From: Toxonevra muliebris
Lineage: Eukaryota > Arthropoda > Insecta > Diptera > Pallopteridae
DNA: 64,000 bases
Direction: 5' to 3'
NCBI GenBank assembly: GCA_963691655.1
Contig: OY829326.1
Coordinates: 40,203,989 to 40,267,988, forward strand
Below are positions 35,017 through 46,665 of this stretch, piece after piece (the first letter of the stretch is position 1; every line of letters begins with the position of its first letter). The position numbers were made by a program, and so were the translations under genes. The notes beneath the pieces are model-generated. The model searched no databases. It saw nothing but the letters and a program-made list of their open reading frames with translations, and was not told the DNA's origin.

Positions 35017-38000
35017 TATGTAAATTAGACTTTGTTTGTAGTTGCACTGTCGTATTAACTGAAACTTTCTTGGTAAAAATAATGCCTATTCCCTACAAAC
35101 TTTGTCTACATATGCAAATGGAATTTGTGCCCAGCTACTTACTTAAATGGCAATGTATGTGATTTTTGCTCAAGTGCATAATTAATTGCTTAAATTAGAA
35201 TTCTCAAAATTATTGTAAATATTACTCGATATTGAAGGAGAGGCATCGAACTTGAACTTGCATCAAATACCTGTATTTCATTTTGATGTAATGAAAGCGA
35301 ATTAAAAATAAAACATTTCAATAAATATTTGCTAAGTATACAATTAGAAAAATAGAAAACAAAAACAAAAGCAAAAACTTAAACAAAGTAATAAGATTTA
35401 AGGACTACTTACAAATTGTAAATTGAGATGCGAACACGTAACTTTGAACTTATCTGAGATGTGAGTGTCTTACTTAATTGCAAAATTATTGTACATAATT
35501 ACAAATGTTCAAAATAAAAAACAATAACAGCAACAACTGCAACAAAGTCAACATTTTGAGGAATTTCTATAAAAATGAGGAACATGTTTCAATAATTGTA
35601 ACTCATCATATATGTTGTTGCACTTGATTTTTGATTTTTATTATATGACGTGAGATTATCAATGCAATAATCAAAAGCAGAAAAAAAAATTGCAAAAATG
35701 TCAGTTACAATGTATTTTCATTTTTGTTTTTTCTTTTGAAAAATGTGATGTTGACAGTTTTGTTTTTATATATATATATATATATATATATTTTTTTAAC
35801 AGCAATTTACATACACTATTAAAAAATGAATGTTGCTGATTACCATGTATTGTTGATTAAGCGAAAAAATAAATGCCTACATACGCAAATATCAATCAGA
35901 ATATCAATGGGCTTGAACAAGAATACTTTGTGTCAAATTTCGTAAGTTTTTACAAAGAACATTCAAAGTTTAGTTTTGTTTCACTTACACACATATGGAG
36001 CGATCTACAATTTGTTTTAATTCTAAATATAATTGAGTTATCTGCATCAAGTTTTTACAGATTAAATGAAAACTTGATTTTATTTATTTATAAATTTTGC
36101 TCTTATTTCTATGCCCCAGCTAAAAACAATCAAACTTTGCATTAAACATTTGCGTCACAATATTGCCGTCACGTTGGTTCTAGGTTAAGTTTCATGCAAT
36201 TGGGGAATAATCATATGAAATGAACTTAATTTATTTGAATATATTTATCAAAGGGCATGTAAAATTATTGCATGTTAAAAGATTGTAAGTATGTATTGAC
36301 AAATTATAGGTGGTTAATAGGAACACATGCAAATATTGCATGTTAATGTGCAAGCATGTGCCTATTTTTTAAATTAATGTTTCAAAGGAATGAAAGTGGA
36401 AAGTTAAGAACCGTTTGAGGCATTAGGGTTCTTAAGGAATCCCCTGGTCCATTGTGTCAATTAATAAAAAAAGAAAAGGTAAGCTGAGTGATCTTTATGT
36501 GTCAATAAAAAGAAATAAGTTTCGAACTATCAAACAGTTTTTCCAGTTTTATCAATATGTGTTGTAAGTCAATGACATAATTGAGAAAGTTGTTTGGCTT
36601 AATAAAAAGAATAAAAAAAGTGAATATTACGTACATTAAATCTGATTTTATGACCTGCTTAGCCGAAAAATAGTAAAAATATGGATTTTTTCATGGATTT
36701 TGCACCACAGCGCACTCTAGTGGCCGTTGTTGGTACAAATAAATTGCAGGTTTAGATTCTTAGTACCCAAAAACCCCCAGAAAGACTTTTTTGGGGTAAA
36801 AATATTTGCATTTTAATAATACTACTCCGATGCGACCATAGACTAAAGCAGCAACTTCAAAATGAAAAAAATCGCTGAGAAAACTGAGAAATTACTTTTC
36901 TATATACAACCCAAGCCTTCAGAAAAACTTGGTTTCATCCATTCCCAAGCCGACTGCCGTAAAGTATAATAAAAAAAATAATATTTTGTACTGAAGACGC
37001 ATTTTATGAACTTCAATCCCTTTGCGACACACAGTGCTCCGTCCCCATATAAAAGTTGGACAAAAATAGAAGGAGTTCTTTGAATTTAATGAAACTTAAT
37101 TTCATAAAGGATTATGGCATGATGATTTTTTTTGGTACCGGTTACCCTATTTTTATGAAACCGGTTCTTATCCGATTTTTTTTACCTTTTAAGATGCTAT
37201 ATAAATTATTGCTTGATTTTTGTGGAAGCTCCTAACTAAAAATAAAAGTACCATTTGCTAAAGGTTTATAGTATGCTTATTCTAAAATCGGTCTTTTGAT
37301 ACCGGTTTCGGTTTTCAGATAAATTTTTTTTGCAGACGCAATTATTTTTTAAATATTGCCAATTAAAAACCTTACACCATATTCCACCATTTCTTTCGGG
37401 TTTGAATAGAACACCATAGAAATACAACGCTAACTCACCTTCTTAAAACGTGCCTACTTTTATCATAGATATATATAATAAAATAGATTTTCTAATTAAG
37501 TATATTTTTATAAAACAGTCTGCTTTGCAAAATACTAATACAAATTTTAATATTGATATAACAGCCAAAAGTAATTGCTCCAAAAATGCAGTGGGTTCTC
37601 GATAACGTGAACTAATTAAAACCAAGGGTGTTTATTTGAAGCTATTTATGCACTTGACGACATTATATTGTTTTGCTAAGCTAGTCACGCCGCTTCCTTC
37701 TAAAACTTTTGTTTTTTTTCTTTTAATTTCAAGAACTACTTTTTTGGAACACATTTGTACATTTACGAGAAAATAACCAATCGAATATTTTGTACGCCAA
37801 TAGTACGAATACATATGTAATTTATATACCAAACATGGGCATCTGCCAATATTAGGAGACTTCTAAAACTCGGAGAAATTTAAATTCATTGTATTGTTAA
37901 TATATTTACTTGAGGTTTGTCACTAATAGGTTAAAATTTATGCTTTAGAATGTTTTGAAGACCAAGCCATGAAAATTATGGTACAAAAAAATTGCTTTGA

Positions 38001-38440
38001 GAAGTTGAAATAGTTTAATAAATTTTATTAATATTTTTTTTTTTCTTTGTATTTAAGAGTATATTAGTAAATAGTGATTTTCTCTTAAGGTTGGACAAAG
38101 TTGGCCAATTTTTTTTCACAATTTAAAAAAGTAGAGACTATTATTAGCAAAAAAAGGCACGAGACCACAGCCTTTTGCGGCCTAATGTTTTATATTATTT
38201 ACTGAACTTAACGATTTTTTAAATTTTTCTCTGAAAAAATATTAATTTAAAAAAAAATTTTTCAAAAAAAATGTTCTGTTAAAAAAAAAAAAATTATATG
38301 TTGTGAAGTAGGTAATATTATTCCTCTTATAAAAAAAAATTAAAGCGCTATCAATGATACCTGATTTTTAAGCAATTTTTTTGCAAGAGTCATAAAAATT
38401 TCAATTTCTTATTTCAATATTTGCTTCAAATAACGAAATT
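35017..38440. other. non-coding AT-rich stretch
   Basis: No gene supported. A TA microsatellite lies at 35767-35792. Several ACCGGTT motifs occur at 37130-37310. A small hairpin lies at about 36765-36800 (ACCCAAAAACCCCC against TTTTTTGGGGT). Confidence 0.5.
35767..35792. repeat. TA microsatellite
   Basis: About 12 TA units followed by a T-run. Confidence 0.85.
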
Positions 38441-38449
38441 GAAATGAAC

Positions 38450-38515
38450 TTAAGTCATGACTTTGAAAATTAACCTCTAGATTTAATTTTCATAGTCTCT
38501 TAAAAAACTATCAGC
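38450..38515 (+). repeat. dispersed repeat, second-block copy
   Basis: ACTTTGAAAATTAACCTCTAG, ATTTAATTTTC and TCTTAAAAAACTATCA match the reverse complement of 14930-14985, with a partial match at 54145-54180. Confidence 0.65.
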
Positions 38516-39627
38516 CCTAACTCCTTCAAAACACAACCGCTGTAAAATATATTTTGGGTTCGTTATACATATTCTATTGCCTTTAAAATGACATCAAAAT
38601 TTTAATGATCGGAGACATAACTTTTTTTGATTTTGTTATTAGTAGTTCAAAGTCATTAGAAGTTTACATTTCATAAAATTGCTAAATTTGAGAAATCTTC
38701 TTACGACTTTCACACTCATTTGTTACCAATAAACTTTATTCTATTTGGAACTTTTTTTAAAACATTTTTCCCTTTATAAACGTAAATAACAGAGCTGTGA
38801 GCCTTGAAGTTAAGCAATACAGTACAGGCAAGTTAAATTTAAGTAAGTAATTATTACAAATTATTTTTCTTCTTATTAAGTGTTAAATTTATTTTGGCCA
38901 ATGAAAAATTGTGCCTTAAATGTGCCAATTGTATGTAATGTAAAAAATCGGAAAAAGGAACAATTGTATCTACTTTTTCAATACTGGTACGAACTTGTAT
39001 TAAGGACACATATTACACTACTCAACACGAAATTGGCGTCAGGCACCTCATACATCATTTTTTTAATCACGATACTCAGTTTTTCGCCTTTACGTAATGT
39101 TTTTGAGATATTTCAACTTGAAACACATGAATCATACAGAAATGACATATGAGCTGCCTGGCATAAAAAAGTCGGAATTTGCTGAGTATTGTTAACTTAT
39201 ATGATATTGATCATGTTTAGTTACAAATCGCTAGAAAATTTATAATAGCAGGAAAACTATCAACAGATTATAACTTGTTAAAAATGTTTTATTTTAATGA
39301 AAAGACTGCAATATACATTATATTCTACATACATGGGCGGCAATATTTTTTAGAACTTCAATACTGTTCTGGAAAATTTTCCTACATTAGAATATTGCAA
39401 TATGAATAGAAATATTTTGAATATGCATATTGGATAATCATTTTTATATTATTAATTGATGTAAAATATTGTTATACGACTCACAATCTTTAATATTGTA
39501 TAACTATATTTCGGTTTTATAAATTAATGTTTTCCAAAAGTATTGAATTTCCGATACTGACCCTTTTTTATTGAAATCAAGTAAAATACTTATGGTATGG
39601 CATTGAGCAAAAAAAGTACTTGAATCG

Positions 39628-39686
39628 AATACGAGTAAAAACTATCGAGTATTTACTCGTATTTACTTCAATTGAATCATCACTAG
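39628..39686. repeat. perfect 12-bp hairpin beside a possible hAT-type end
   Basis: AATACGAGTAAA (39628-39639) pairs exactly with TTTACTCGTATT (39652-39663). To its right the reverse complement reads CTAGTGATGATTCAATTGAAG, which resembles the CAGTGATG-type termini of some hAT elements. No opposite end was found. Confidence 0.4.
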
Positions 39687-39919
39687 ATGTGCCGATGATT
39701 CCACTCTGCTGGGTCTTTTTTTCTTTCTACTCTCACAATCTGGAAATCTTCTGATTTATGTTGTGGGTGTGCAAAAGGGTTGTGCCCACAAAATTTTAGC
39801 CGGACCACTGTACTAACTATAGATGACCCACGTCTGTAGTTTCGAAATTCCCTTTCATTTTTGCAAATAACTGACAAACTGACAAACGCCAAACATTGAG
39901 CAATGCCATTGTGGATCAT
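39683..39919 (-). CDS. unidentified 78-codon open frame
   Basis: The product is less A/T-biased than most frames here, with stretches such as KNEREFRNYRRGSSIVSTVV and EDFQIVRVERKKDPAEW. No domain recognised. It begins beside the possible hAT-type end at 39686 and could be a transposon-encoded remnant. A frame of this length is expected by chance, so confidence is low. Confidence 0.15.
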   Translation of the reverse strand: MIHNGIAQCLAFVSLSVICKNEREFRNYRRGSSIVSTVVRLKFCGHNPFAHPQHKSEDFQIVRVERKKDPAEWNHRHI

Positions 39920-40659
39920 TTCAGCCTCATTTTGGAAACTACATTAAAATAATAGGTACATATTAAAAAACTTTTCCTTTTACTTATAAACATGCAATTA
40001 ATTTCTACTTATTCTACTTATTGATGATATCAAGTCGTATTACTTATCACTAAATTTCCATGAAAATATATAATATTAATATTGCATGTTAAGGGCGCCA
40101 TTTAAATTGTTATGTAGAATAATAAGTTATCATATTTAGACTACATTCATATTTAGTTTGATAGTGTCTCCAATATTTATTATTATCATTACTATTTACT
40201 ATGATATCGACGATACTTTTAATTGGAAATCAACATCACAACATTCAACTTCAAATTCAAATTAAACGTCTTAGCAAGAAAATTACAACAATAATATTGT
40301 AATTTGTATTTACACACATACGAGGTAGAAATAGAAATACTTGAAATAACAACAACTAGAAAAATAGAAATGAAAACGTCATGGTTGAAAGTCTGTATCA
40401 TAAACGTGATCTTTATATCTAAATATGCTAGATACTTAGTTATAGTTAGTTATCGCTTTTGAACCTGACTTTTAATGCGAATGCGTACCTATGTACATAC
40501 AAAACAAGTAGGATATTAATAACAATAATTTTAAGTTTAAGTTAAAACAAAGATTAAAGATCATCGTGCACACACGCGCTTATACCTGCGAGGGGACTAA
40601 AAAAACTTTGCTAATCTAACAATATTTCATTCAAAATTTCAGAGACGAGAAAAAATGAA

Positions 40660-41270
40660 ATTACTGATGTAAGCTTGGCAGGAAATCCATGGCCAATACA
40701 GCAAAAAAAAAAAAAAAGAAACGATTTGTTCGATTTCGACGTCAACTCTAGCAAGTATAAATTTATCATGAATATCAAAATGCATTTGGAGTAAATAAGC
40801 CATCCATTGTGAGTGTTTCCAATTGGTTTCAAAAATTCCAGACTGGACATTTTTCTGTGGAAAATTAAAAATTAACTAAAGGCTGCCCAAAGTTTTCTAT
40901 TGATGATACAAATATGGCCCAGGAGAAGACTAAAACTAACGAAGAAGCAATATTGGCAAGAAAGCCATAAAAAATTATTTGGATTATTTCACAAATTATG
41001 AATGACGGTCAAATTTCAAAATGGAGGTTCTAGTTCCTTTAACAAAATTGTAACAGGTGATGGAGTTTGGTTCTAAAAGTACGACCAAAAAACCAAACAG
41101 TCGTTCATGTTCAAAAATTATGGATGTAAATCCACCCGTCAAAACAAATTAGCAAAAGTTATGCCGTTGATTTAGTTAGCCAGGGCGAAAACTGGGACTG
41201 CTATTCAACTGGAAACTAATCAGATTGTAACTGATAGGTAATACATATATAGAAAATTGGTTATAACAAG
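40660..41270 (+). pseudogene. decayed mariner-like transposase
   Basis: The plus strand from 40779 reads NAFGVNKPSIVSVSNWFQKF then QTGHFSVEN and a stop, matching the N-terminal helix-turn-helix of mariner transposases. From 41040, FNKIVTGDGVWF, stop, KYDQKTKQSFMF matches the first catalytic motif (TGDExW in the family; the Glu after Asp is Gly here) and its KYDxxTKxQS follow-up. LETNQIVTDR follows at about 41210. The region between the two motifs is shortened and the last third is absent. It differs from the mariner at 30.6-31.7 kb, so two lineages are represented. Terminal repeats were not found. Confidence 0.75.
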
Positions 41271-41575
41271 TTTTTAAAACATAAAAAAATGGGAACTGTG
41301 TTGTTATTTTTTACTCGATTTAAAATTGCTGAAAAAACCAACAAACTTTCAGGTAAAGAAAAAATCCTCCGGGTATTGTCAAGATCTAGCTCCAAGTTAT
41401 TCTGGTTGCTTCTAAAAATAAAAATAAATTTGAAGGGACGAATATTCAGTACTAACACTGTGCAACAGCCAAATAGGACTGGCAATTTCACTTGAATTTT
41501 AGAGTAATTTAGCGTCACAGAGCTTAAATCTGATGATCATTTTGCTTCATCACGTTAAGTTTTTGAGATACATGA

Positions 41576-41936
41576 AATCAGAAAAATGGGGTTAATAAAA
41601 CTGTGCCAGGACATATTTAATTTGAGGTTTATCGTTATTGGTGTATATAGAAAAGTTGCTTAGTATAATATACACTCCATACCCCAAATTTTGGGAGCTT
41701 TTGGGGAGTGTAGCTTAGAATAACATTACCAACGCGTTGGCAAAAATTATACTCAAAACAAGCTATACTCAAAAAACTTCCAAAATTTAGGGTATGGGGT
41801 TCAGATGGAGAATTTTGGCCTTCACAAGAAATATTTTTCACTTTATACTACAAAACTTTTCAATAGACACTAAAAACGATAAACCTCAAATTAAAAATAT
41901 GCTGGCACAGTCTTATTTATGCCGTTTTTCTAATTC
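41576..41936. mobile_element. foldback MITE with long inverted arms
   Basis: From about 41580 the left arm reads AGAAAAATGGGGTTAATAAA, ACTGTGCC, then TTTAATTTGAGGTTTATCGT. The reverse complement of the right arm reads AGAAAAACGGCATAAATAAG, ACTGTGCC, TTTAATTTGAGGTTTATCGT. Pairing continues inward through AAAAGTT, TAGTATA and CCATACCCCAAATTTTGG to a short centre near 41735, so nearly all of the 360 bp folds back. No coding capacity. Part of the inner arm motif also occurs at 33470-33500. Confidence 0.8.
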
Positions 41937-44120
41937 CTTGTACCGTTATATTAAAAACTTGAAGTGATGGAGCAAAACGGTCTTCAGATTCAAGCTCAAC
42001 AATCCAAAATTACTGTAGAATACATGTGAAATAGCCAATCCGAAAGAAAAAACTCAATTTTGTGGCACAGTGTAATAAATGAAGTTAATGTCCAAATTGA
42101 GAAATTCCAAAAAGACGATTTTAAGAAGAATGGATCTAATATCTTCAAAAATGTATTGGAATTTTTAGGAATTATGAAATAATATTTTTTTTGTCTGCAT
42201 TTTTTCCAACTAACTCAGCAACATTTTTATTAGTCCCTCCGAAGAGCGGCAAAAAAAACAAAATTACTTTGAATTCAACAAAGTATAATTCTATTCTTTA
42301 ATCTCTTGTTTCTAGTGTTTTTTCATCATAGAAAAACGTTAATACTAGTAAATTCTTCCTGTCTAGGTTGTCGTAAATAAAATATTCTAAACATAATTGA
42401 GATTAATATGCGAGTGAAACGTTGGCGAGTGCCAACTTAAGTGTGTTGGCCTTTTTCAAACTATCTACTCGTGAAATACATTTTAAATTTGAACTTGCTA
42501 TTAAGAAATGGAAAAGCTTAAGACTTTAAGCTTAACTCAGATTTTTAAAAGGTTAGGAGGTGTTCTAAAACTTATGATTTCAATTAAAATTTTTTGTTTC
42601 ACTTAAGTAAATTTATAGAGCAACGGATGTAAAGTAATTTTGTTTTAATATTATGGAGAGTTCACAAACAAAACAAAAAAGAACACTTCTTATGACGCAA
42701 ATAATAAATATTAATTAATAGAGCATTATTACATTATAATAAATATTAAAAGCAATATAAATTAATAAAGTGTATATTTTTTAGTCAATCATATGCGCAT
42801 GTAGGATGCACTCTAAATACGATCCCTGCATTTCCTACGGATGCCTTTTGCCTCCTATTGTTTGATGAATGATAGTTAGTAATTTTAATCTCTTTTGTAA
42901 TTTCTGTCTTCCTGTGTTAGTAGGACGAGTCTCCGATGCTAACTACCTTATACATGCTGCAATAATTTTAAATCCAAATAAATCATTCACTACGCATTTT
43001 CTCTTAAGTACTTTGTCTCATTATCTTCCGAAATTTTTGCAGTATGTAAATATTTATGTACATATGTATAAGAATTTAAGTTATGCAGATGTCTAGAAAA
43101 TCGATATGCTTAGATATCATTACTGCTTGATCAATCAATCGATTCCGCGTCGAACGTAGGGTACCCTCACCTATAATTAAAATAAGTATTAAAAAAAGTT
43201 TGTTAAAAGTGTCAAGTATCGGCGTGCGATTACCATATTGCAAGTAACCATAACTAAAGGAAATTTACTAGATGCAAATTCAAAGTGAAGGGGACGAAGA
43301 GGTATGAAAATCTGATCATAAATTGCTGTTACATATAAATTTATATTTATCTACGAGTAATGTTACAAACAACTAAAACAGCGGGTTGACATCGAAGCTG
43401 TTTTTTTTTTTTTTATTAATTACACTTGCCTACATGCTTTTAACTTTGGGATGGTGGGGGCAGCACCAGCAGAAGCCAGTAATTATGGAATATTTCTATT
43501 GTGTTTGTAATGATGTTGTTGTTGAATTATGCCAAGCAATAACTTCTTTTTATTTTCATGGAAATTTTTATGCAAAAATGCAAAATGTGAGATCAAGGTG
43601 CTTCATTTAACATTTAATTATTGGTCTTTACGTTAATTTAGTTTTTTATCTTTAAAAAGCGAATTAATTAATAACATGAAGCAATTTGCGTGTCTCATTT
43701 ACATTGACATTGAGAGAATAAAAAAGAATGCTTGTCATTTATCTGTTTATAGTCTAATAAACTTTTCCATTTCTAATTTAAATATTAATGACATTTTTAC
43801 CGATATATGCATGCATTAAATTGCACTTCCAGAACAACTATAAAAAGGCTGCATTACAAATATGCAAATATGAATTCATTTCATAATAGTATTCTTCCAT
43901 CTCAAATACTATTCGATTAACTACTTTCAGTTGAGCTTTTTAGAAATTGAATTTTCTACCAATTTTTGAAATGTATCTGCTTTGACCTCATTAACACTAA
44001 ACTTTCAAGGTCATGTAACGAAAGTACGTCGCAGCAGAACGGGATCTACTTATCCACATATAATACAATGCTTTGTATTTTTATTCCAATGCAGAACAGT
44101 CGAGGAATAAACTTATAAAT
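41937..44120. other. non-coding stretch
   Basis: No gene supported. A small perfect dyad GTTGGC-gagt-GCCAAC lies at about 42421-42436 and a GGGTACCC palindrome near 43159. The frames at 42869-43096 and 43386-43610 are unconvincing. Confidence 0.5.
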
Positions 44121-44122
44121 TG

Positions 44123-44395
44123 TCAAAAACAAATGCTTTTAATTATGTAAAAATTATACTGTTGCCTTTCATCAAATTGAAGGACTCTGCACAGCCACTT
44201 GCAAAAATTGGCCAACCTCTTCTGTTCGTCCTCTGATATGTGGGTTTTATGTATATTAAGTATACGATTATTTTTGAGGATTTCAAGGGCACGGTGGTGA
44301 GCTAATGGGAGTCTTTCCGCAAGTTTATTAGCTTGAAGTCCTATAACTTTGACGAAGGTTTTAATACAAATTTTCCAGTTCGGTGAGTCAAGGTG
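44123..44395 (-). CDS. unidentified protein-like open frame (no ATG)
   Basis: A 90-codon frame between stops reads HLDSPNWKICIKTFVKVIGL, then QANKLAERLPLAHHRALEIL, then KNNRILNIHKTHISEDEQKR and LANFCKWLCRVLQFDERQQ before turning AT-rich. It is balanced and largely helical with two Trp, unlike chance frames nearby. It has no start codon, and I see no acceptor at its beginning, so it may be an exon remnant or a pseudogene. Family not recognised. A possible upstream exon is listed at 44523-44593. Confidence 0.3.
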   Translation of the reverse strand, partial: HLDSPNWKICIKTFVKVIGLQANKLAERLPLAHHRALEILKNNRILNIHKTHISEDEQKRLANFCKWLCRVLQFDERQQYNFYIIKSICF

Positions 44396-44396
44396 T

Positions 44397-44440
44397 TATA
44401 TAGAGGGATTGGAGGGTTATAGAGAGGGATTGGGGGGCTG
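44397..44440. repeat. tandem duplication of about 21 bases
   Basis: TATAGAGGGATTGGAGGGT is followed by TATAGAGAGGGATTGGGGGG. Confidence 0.6.
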
Positions 44441-44522
44441 ATGTGCAAACAAAAACTCCTTTTAAAACGAGCAACTCTGCCTCAGATGCCCCAATTGTAA
44501 GGTTTTAAAATAATAAATTTAC

Positions 44523-44593
44523 CTGGTGATTTCGAACAGCTCATCACAGTGACTCTGTAATTCGAGGAAATCAAAGGCTAGTAATTTGTTGTT
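44523..44593 (-). CDS. possible small exon upstream of the 44.1-kb frame
   Basis: Minus strand: acceptor-like TTACACAG, then 71 bases encoding NNKLLAFDFLELQSHCDELF and EIT, then AG|GTAAAT as a donor. The frame is the same as that of 44123-44395, but stops lie between them and no suitable acceptor joins them. Another acceptor (GAGGCAG, about 44477) would give a 46-base intron and lead into a different open frame. Suggestive only. Confidence 0.2.
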
Positions 44594-44599
44594 CTGTGT

Positions 44600-45680
44600 A
44601 ATTAGTCAAATACTTATGCATAAATTTCCAAAATTAAATTTTGACGCAGTTAAATTAAAATAGTATTTATTTGGAGCCGCAGGCATTTTTTCATAACTAA
44701 AAATTCATGGACAAAGTATAGGGTTTTGACATCGTATTTAGGAACTTATATTGTTGTAATTCATTTTAATTCTTTTTTATACTTCTATTAGGAGCTTAAC
44801 TATACGGAAGCTTGTTTACAAAATAAAATAAAAAACATCTATACCTGAAAAATTTCCAAAGAATTTTTCAAATTATATGTATGTTGTTTACAAATGAGTG
44901 AAAAACAAATTTATACTCAATTATCAATATAGAAACTTTGACTAGGCTCAAGTACAACAACTCTTAAAAAGTTATCATATGTAGATAGATAGCAATAATA
45001 GTAATAATAATAGTAATGACGATTTGTTATAGAATTGTAAACAATTACAGCAAATAAGACGACGACAACAAAGTCAACAAAATCGAAAACAGTGAATCAA
45101 CGTGAACGTAAAAATCCCCACTTTTCAGACGCTAAGATGTATCCGCAAAATTTAGTATGCGTATCTATGCAAATAAGCGACCTAGCAAAGAATGCAGAAA
45201 CAACAGCTAAAGCACAAAGTATGTATGTAAAATGGAAGATGGAAAAATGGAAGCATGCCGCTGCCTCTTTTTCTTCTTCGTCTACGCCGCATGCATGCAA
45301 TTCAAAAAACCAATGTATGCAAAACAAAAAACTAAAATCAACAATACAAAATTTATTGAAATGTTAAAGTCAAGTGAAGATAAATGTCGAAAAGCGACAC
45401 ACAAACAGACAGACACTGTCAACGAAATTACCAAAAATTTACCAAAGAAAAGAGCGAAAAGCAAAGTAAATAACAAGCGAGGTACATCCACTATGAACAC
45501 AGAGAGATACAAAAGTATCTACACGTTTAGCTGCATGCATTTAGATTTATCTGCGAGGATTGTAAACATTCACAATAGGCAATAATAACTTGTTGTTGTG
45601 GTCTTAAGCATGCACCATGCTCAACGCGCCCCTATGCAAGACACACACACACTAATACACAAAATCACAGCACATACGAT
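44600..45680. other. non-coding stretch upstream of a possible promoter
   Basis: The overlapping frames on both strands at 45092-45585 run through CAA/ACA-rich sequence and are not credible as genes. A CA microsatellite lies at 45640-45652. Confidence 0.45.
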
Positions 45681-45689
45681 CACTTCGTT

Positions 45690-45990
45690 TGCTCGTTAGT
45701 TCGTTGGATCGTTCGAAACTACGTTTGCTCACTCGTTCGTTCGTTGGTTGATTCGTTACTCGTTCGTTTAAATCTCAGCTTTAACGTTATATTCGCAGAC
45801 ATACTCATGTACATGTATTTAGTATGTGGCGCTGCTACTTACGGTTGCGCTTGGCTTAGACTTCAGTTTTAACAACAAAATATTTTCAACAAAAACATCT
45901 TGCGACTTGCGCGGTCCATTCAAGCGAGCTTTTCATTTCATCGTGATAACTTTAAAACGACACACGCTCGCGCGCGCAGTTTGAACGCAG
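45690..45990 (+). promoter_or_regulatory. possible plus-strand gene promoter
   Basis: A run of degenerate CGTTCGTT/CTCGTT units (45685-45770) is followed by a more GC-rich patch with GCGCGCGC near 45970. TTCAGTTT at about 45862-45869 matches the arthropod initiator TCAGTY. AGTTTGAACGCAGTC near 45980 is another possible start region. No TATA box in the usual place and no clear downstream element. The call rests mainly on the leader and splice donor that follow. Confidence 0.3.
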
Positions 45991-46659
45991 TCAAAAACAA
46001 TAAAACGCAACTGAAAATAAATATATATTAAAATATAAATAAATACAACAAGAAAAAATACTTTTTTTTTTGGAAAGAAAATTTTTGTCTCGTTTTGAAA
46101 AAGGAAAATTCCACATATTTTTCTAAGAAAAAAATATAATTTTTATCAAAACTTAAAACAAAATTTTAAAAAGCGTGTGCGTAAAAAAGTGCGATTGAAA
46201 CGAAAACAAATGTAAAAAGGATACGCGTAAATTTCAAAAAAAAAAACCCAACAAATGATATAAATTTTTGTTAAGGATATCAAAATCGAAAAAAAAGTAA
46301 ATACAAATTATAATTTTTTTCGGAAAAAAAAATTTATAATTTATGCAAAAATGCTAAATCTGACAAAAGTTTTATAAAAAGGAAGAAATTTTGCGTATAA
46401 AATTATAATTTCGTAAATCTGCAAATTTTTTTGTCAAAAAAAAATTTTGTATAAAAATTTTGTCGAATGTGAATTAAAATAATAATGAATAATCCTTGAG
46501 TGAATATGCAAAGTGTGCGTGTGTGTGTATGTGTGTGCTAATTAAAAACATACAAGAATATTAATAACTCAATTTTGGATTAAGCGGAGGAGCAAACAGA
46601 AGGAAAAACAGTAGAAAATTGGGCAGCTGTGTTGGAATCTTCAGCAAACTAATTTCATT
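45865..46659 (+). other. possible non-coding first exon (5' UTR)
   Basis: The stretch is A-rich, with CAACAAAAA, GTGTGCGTGTGTGTGTATG and AGCGGAGGAGCAAACAGAAGG, and has the look of long fly 5' leaders. It ends TTTCATT|GTAAGT, a consensus donor, at 46660-46665. No long open frame lies inside. If real, it belongs to a plus-strand gene with large introns whose coding exons lie to the right, possibly beyond this window. The start is uncertain by more than 100 bases. Confidence 0.35.
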
Positions 46660-46665
46660 GTAAGT

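Larger units (their letters stand above)
38516..40600. other. non-coding stretch
   Basis: Mostly nothing recognised. Exceptions are the hairpin at 39628-39663 and the minus-strand frame at 39683-39919, listed separately. Confidence 0.45.

Noticed and set aside
45092..45585. Four overlapping frames of 76-117 codons
   Set aside because: They overlap on both strands in ACA/CAA-rich DNA just upstream of the possible promoter; no family or start context supports any of them.
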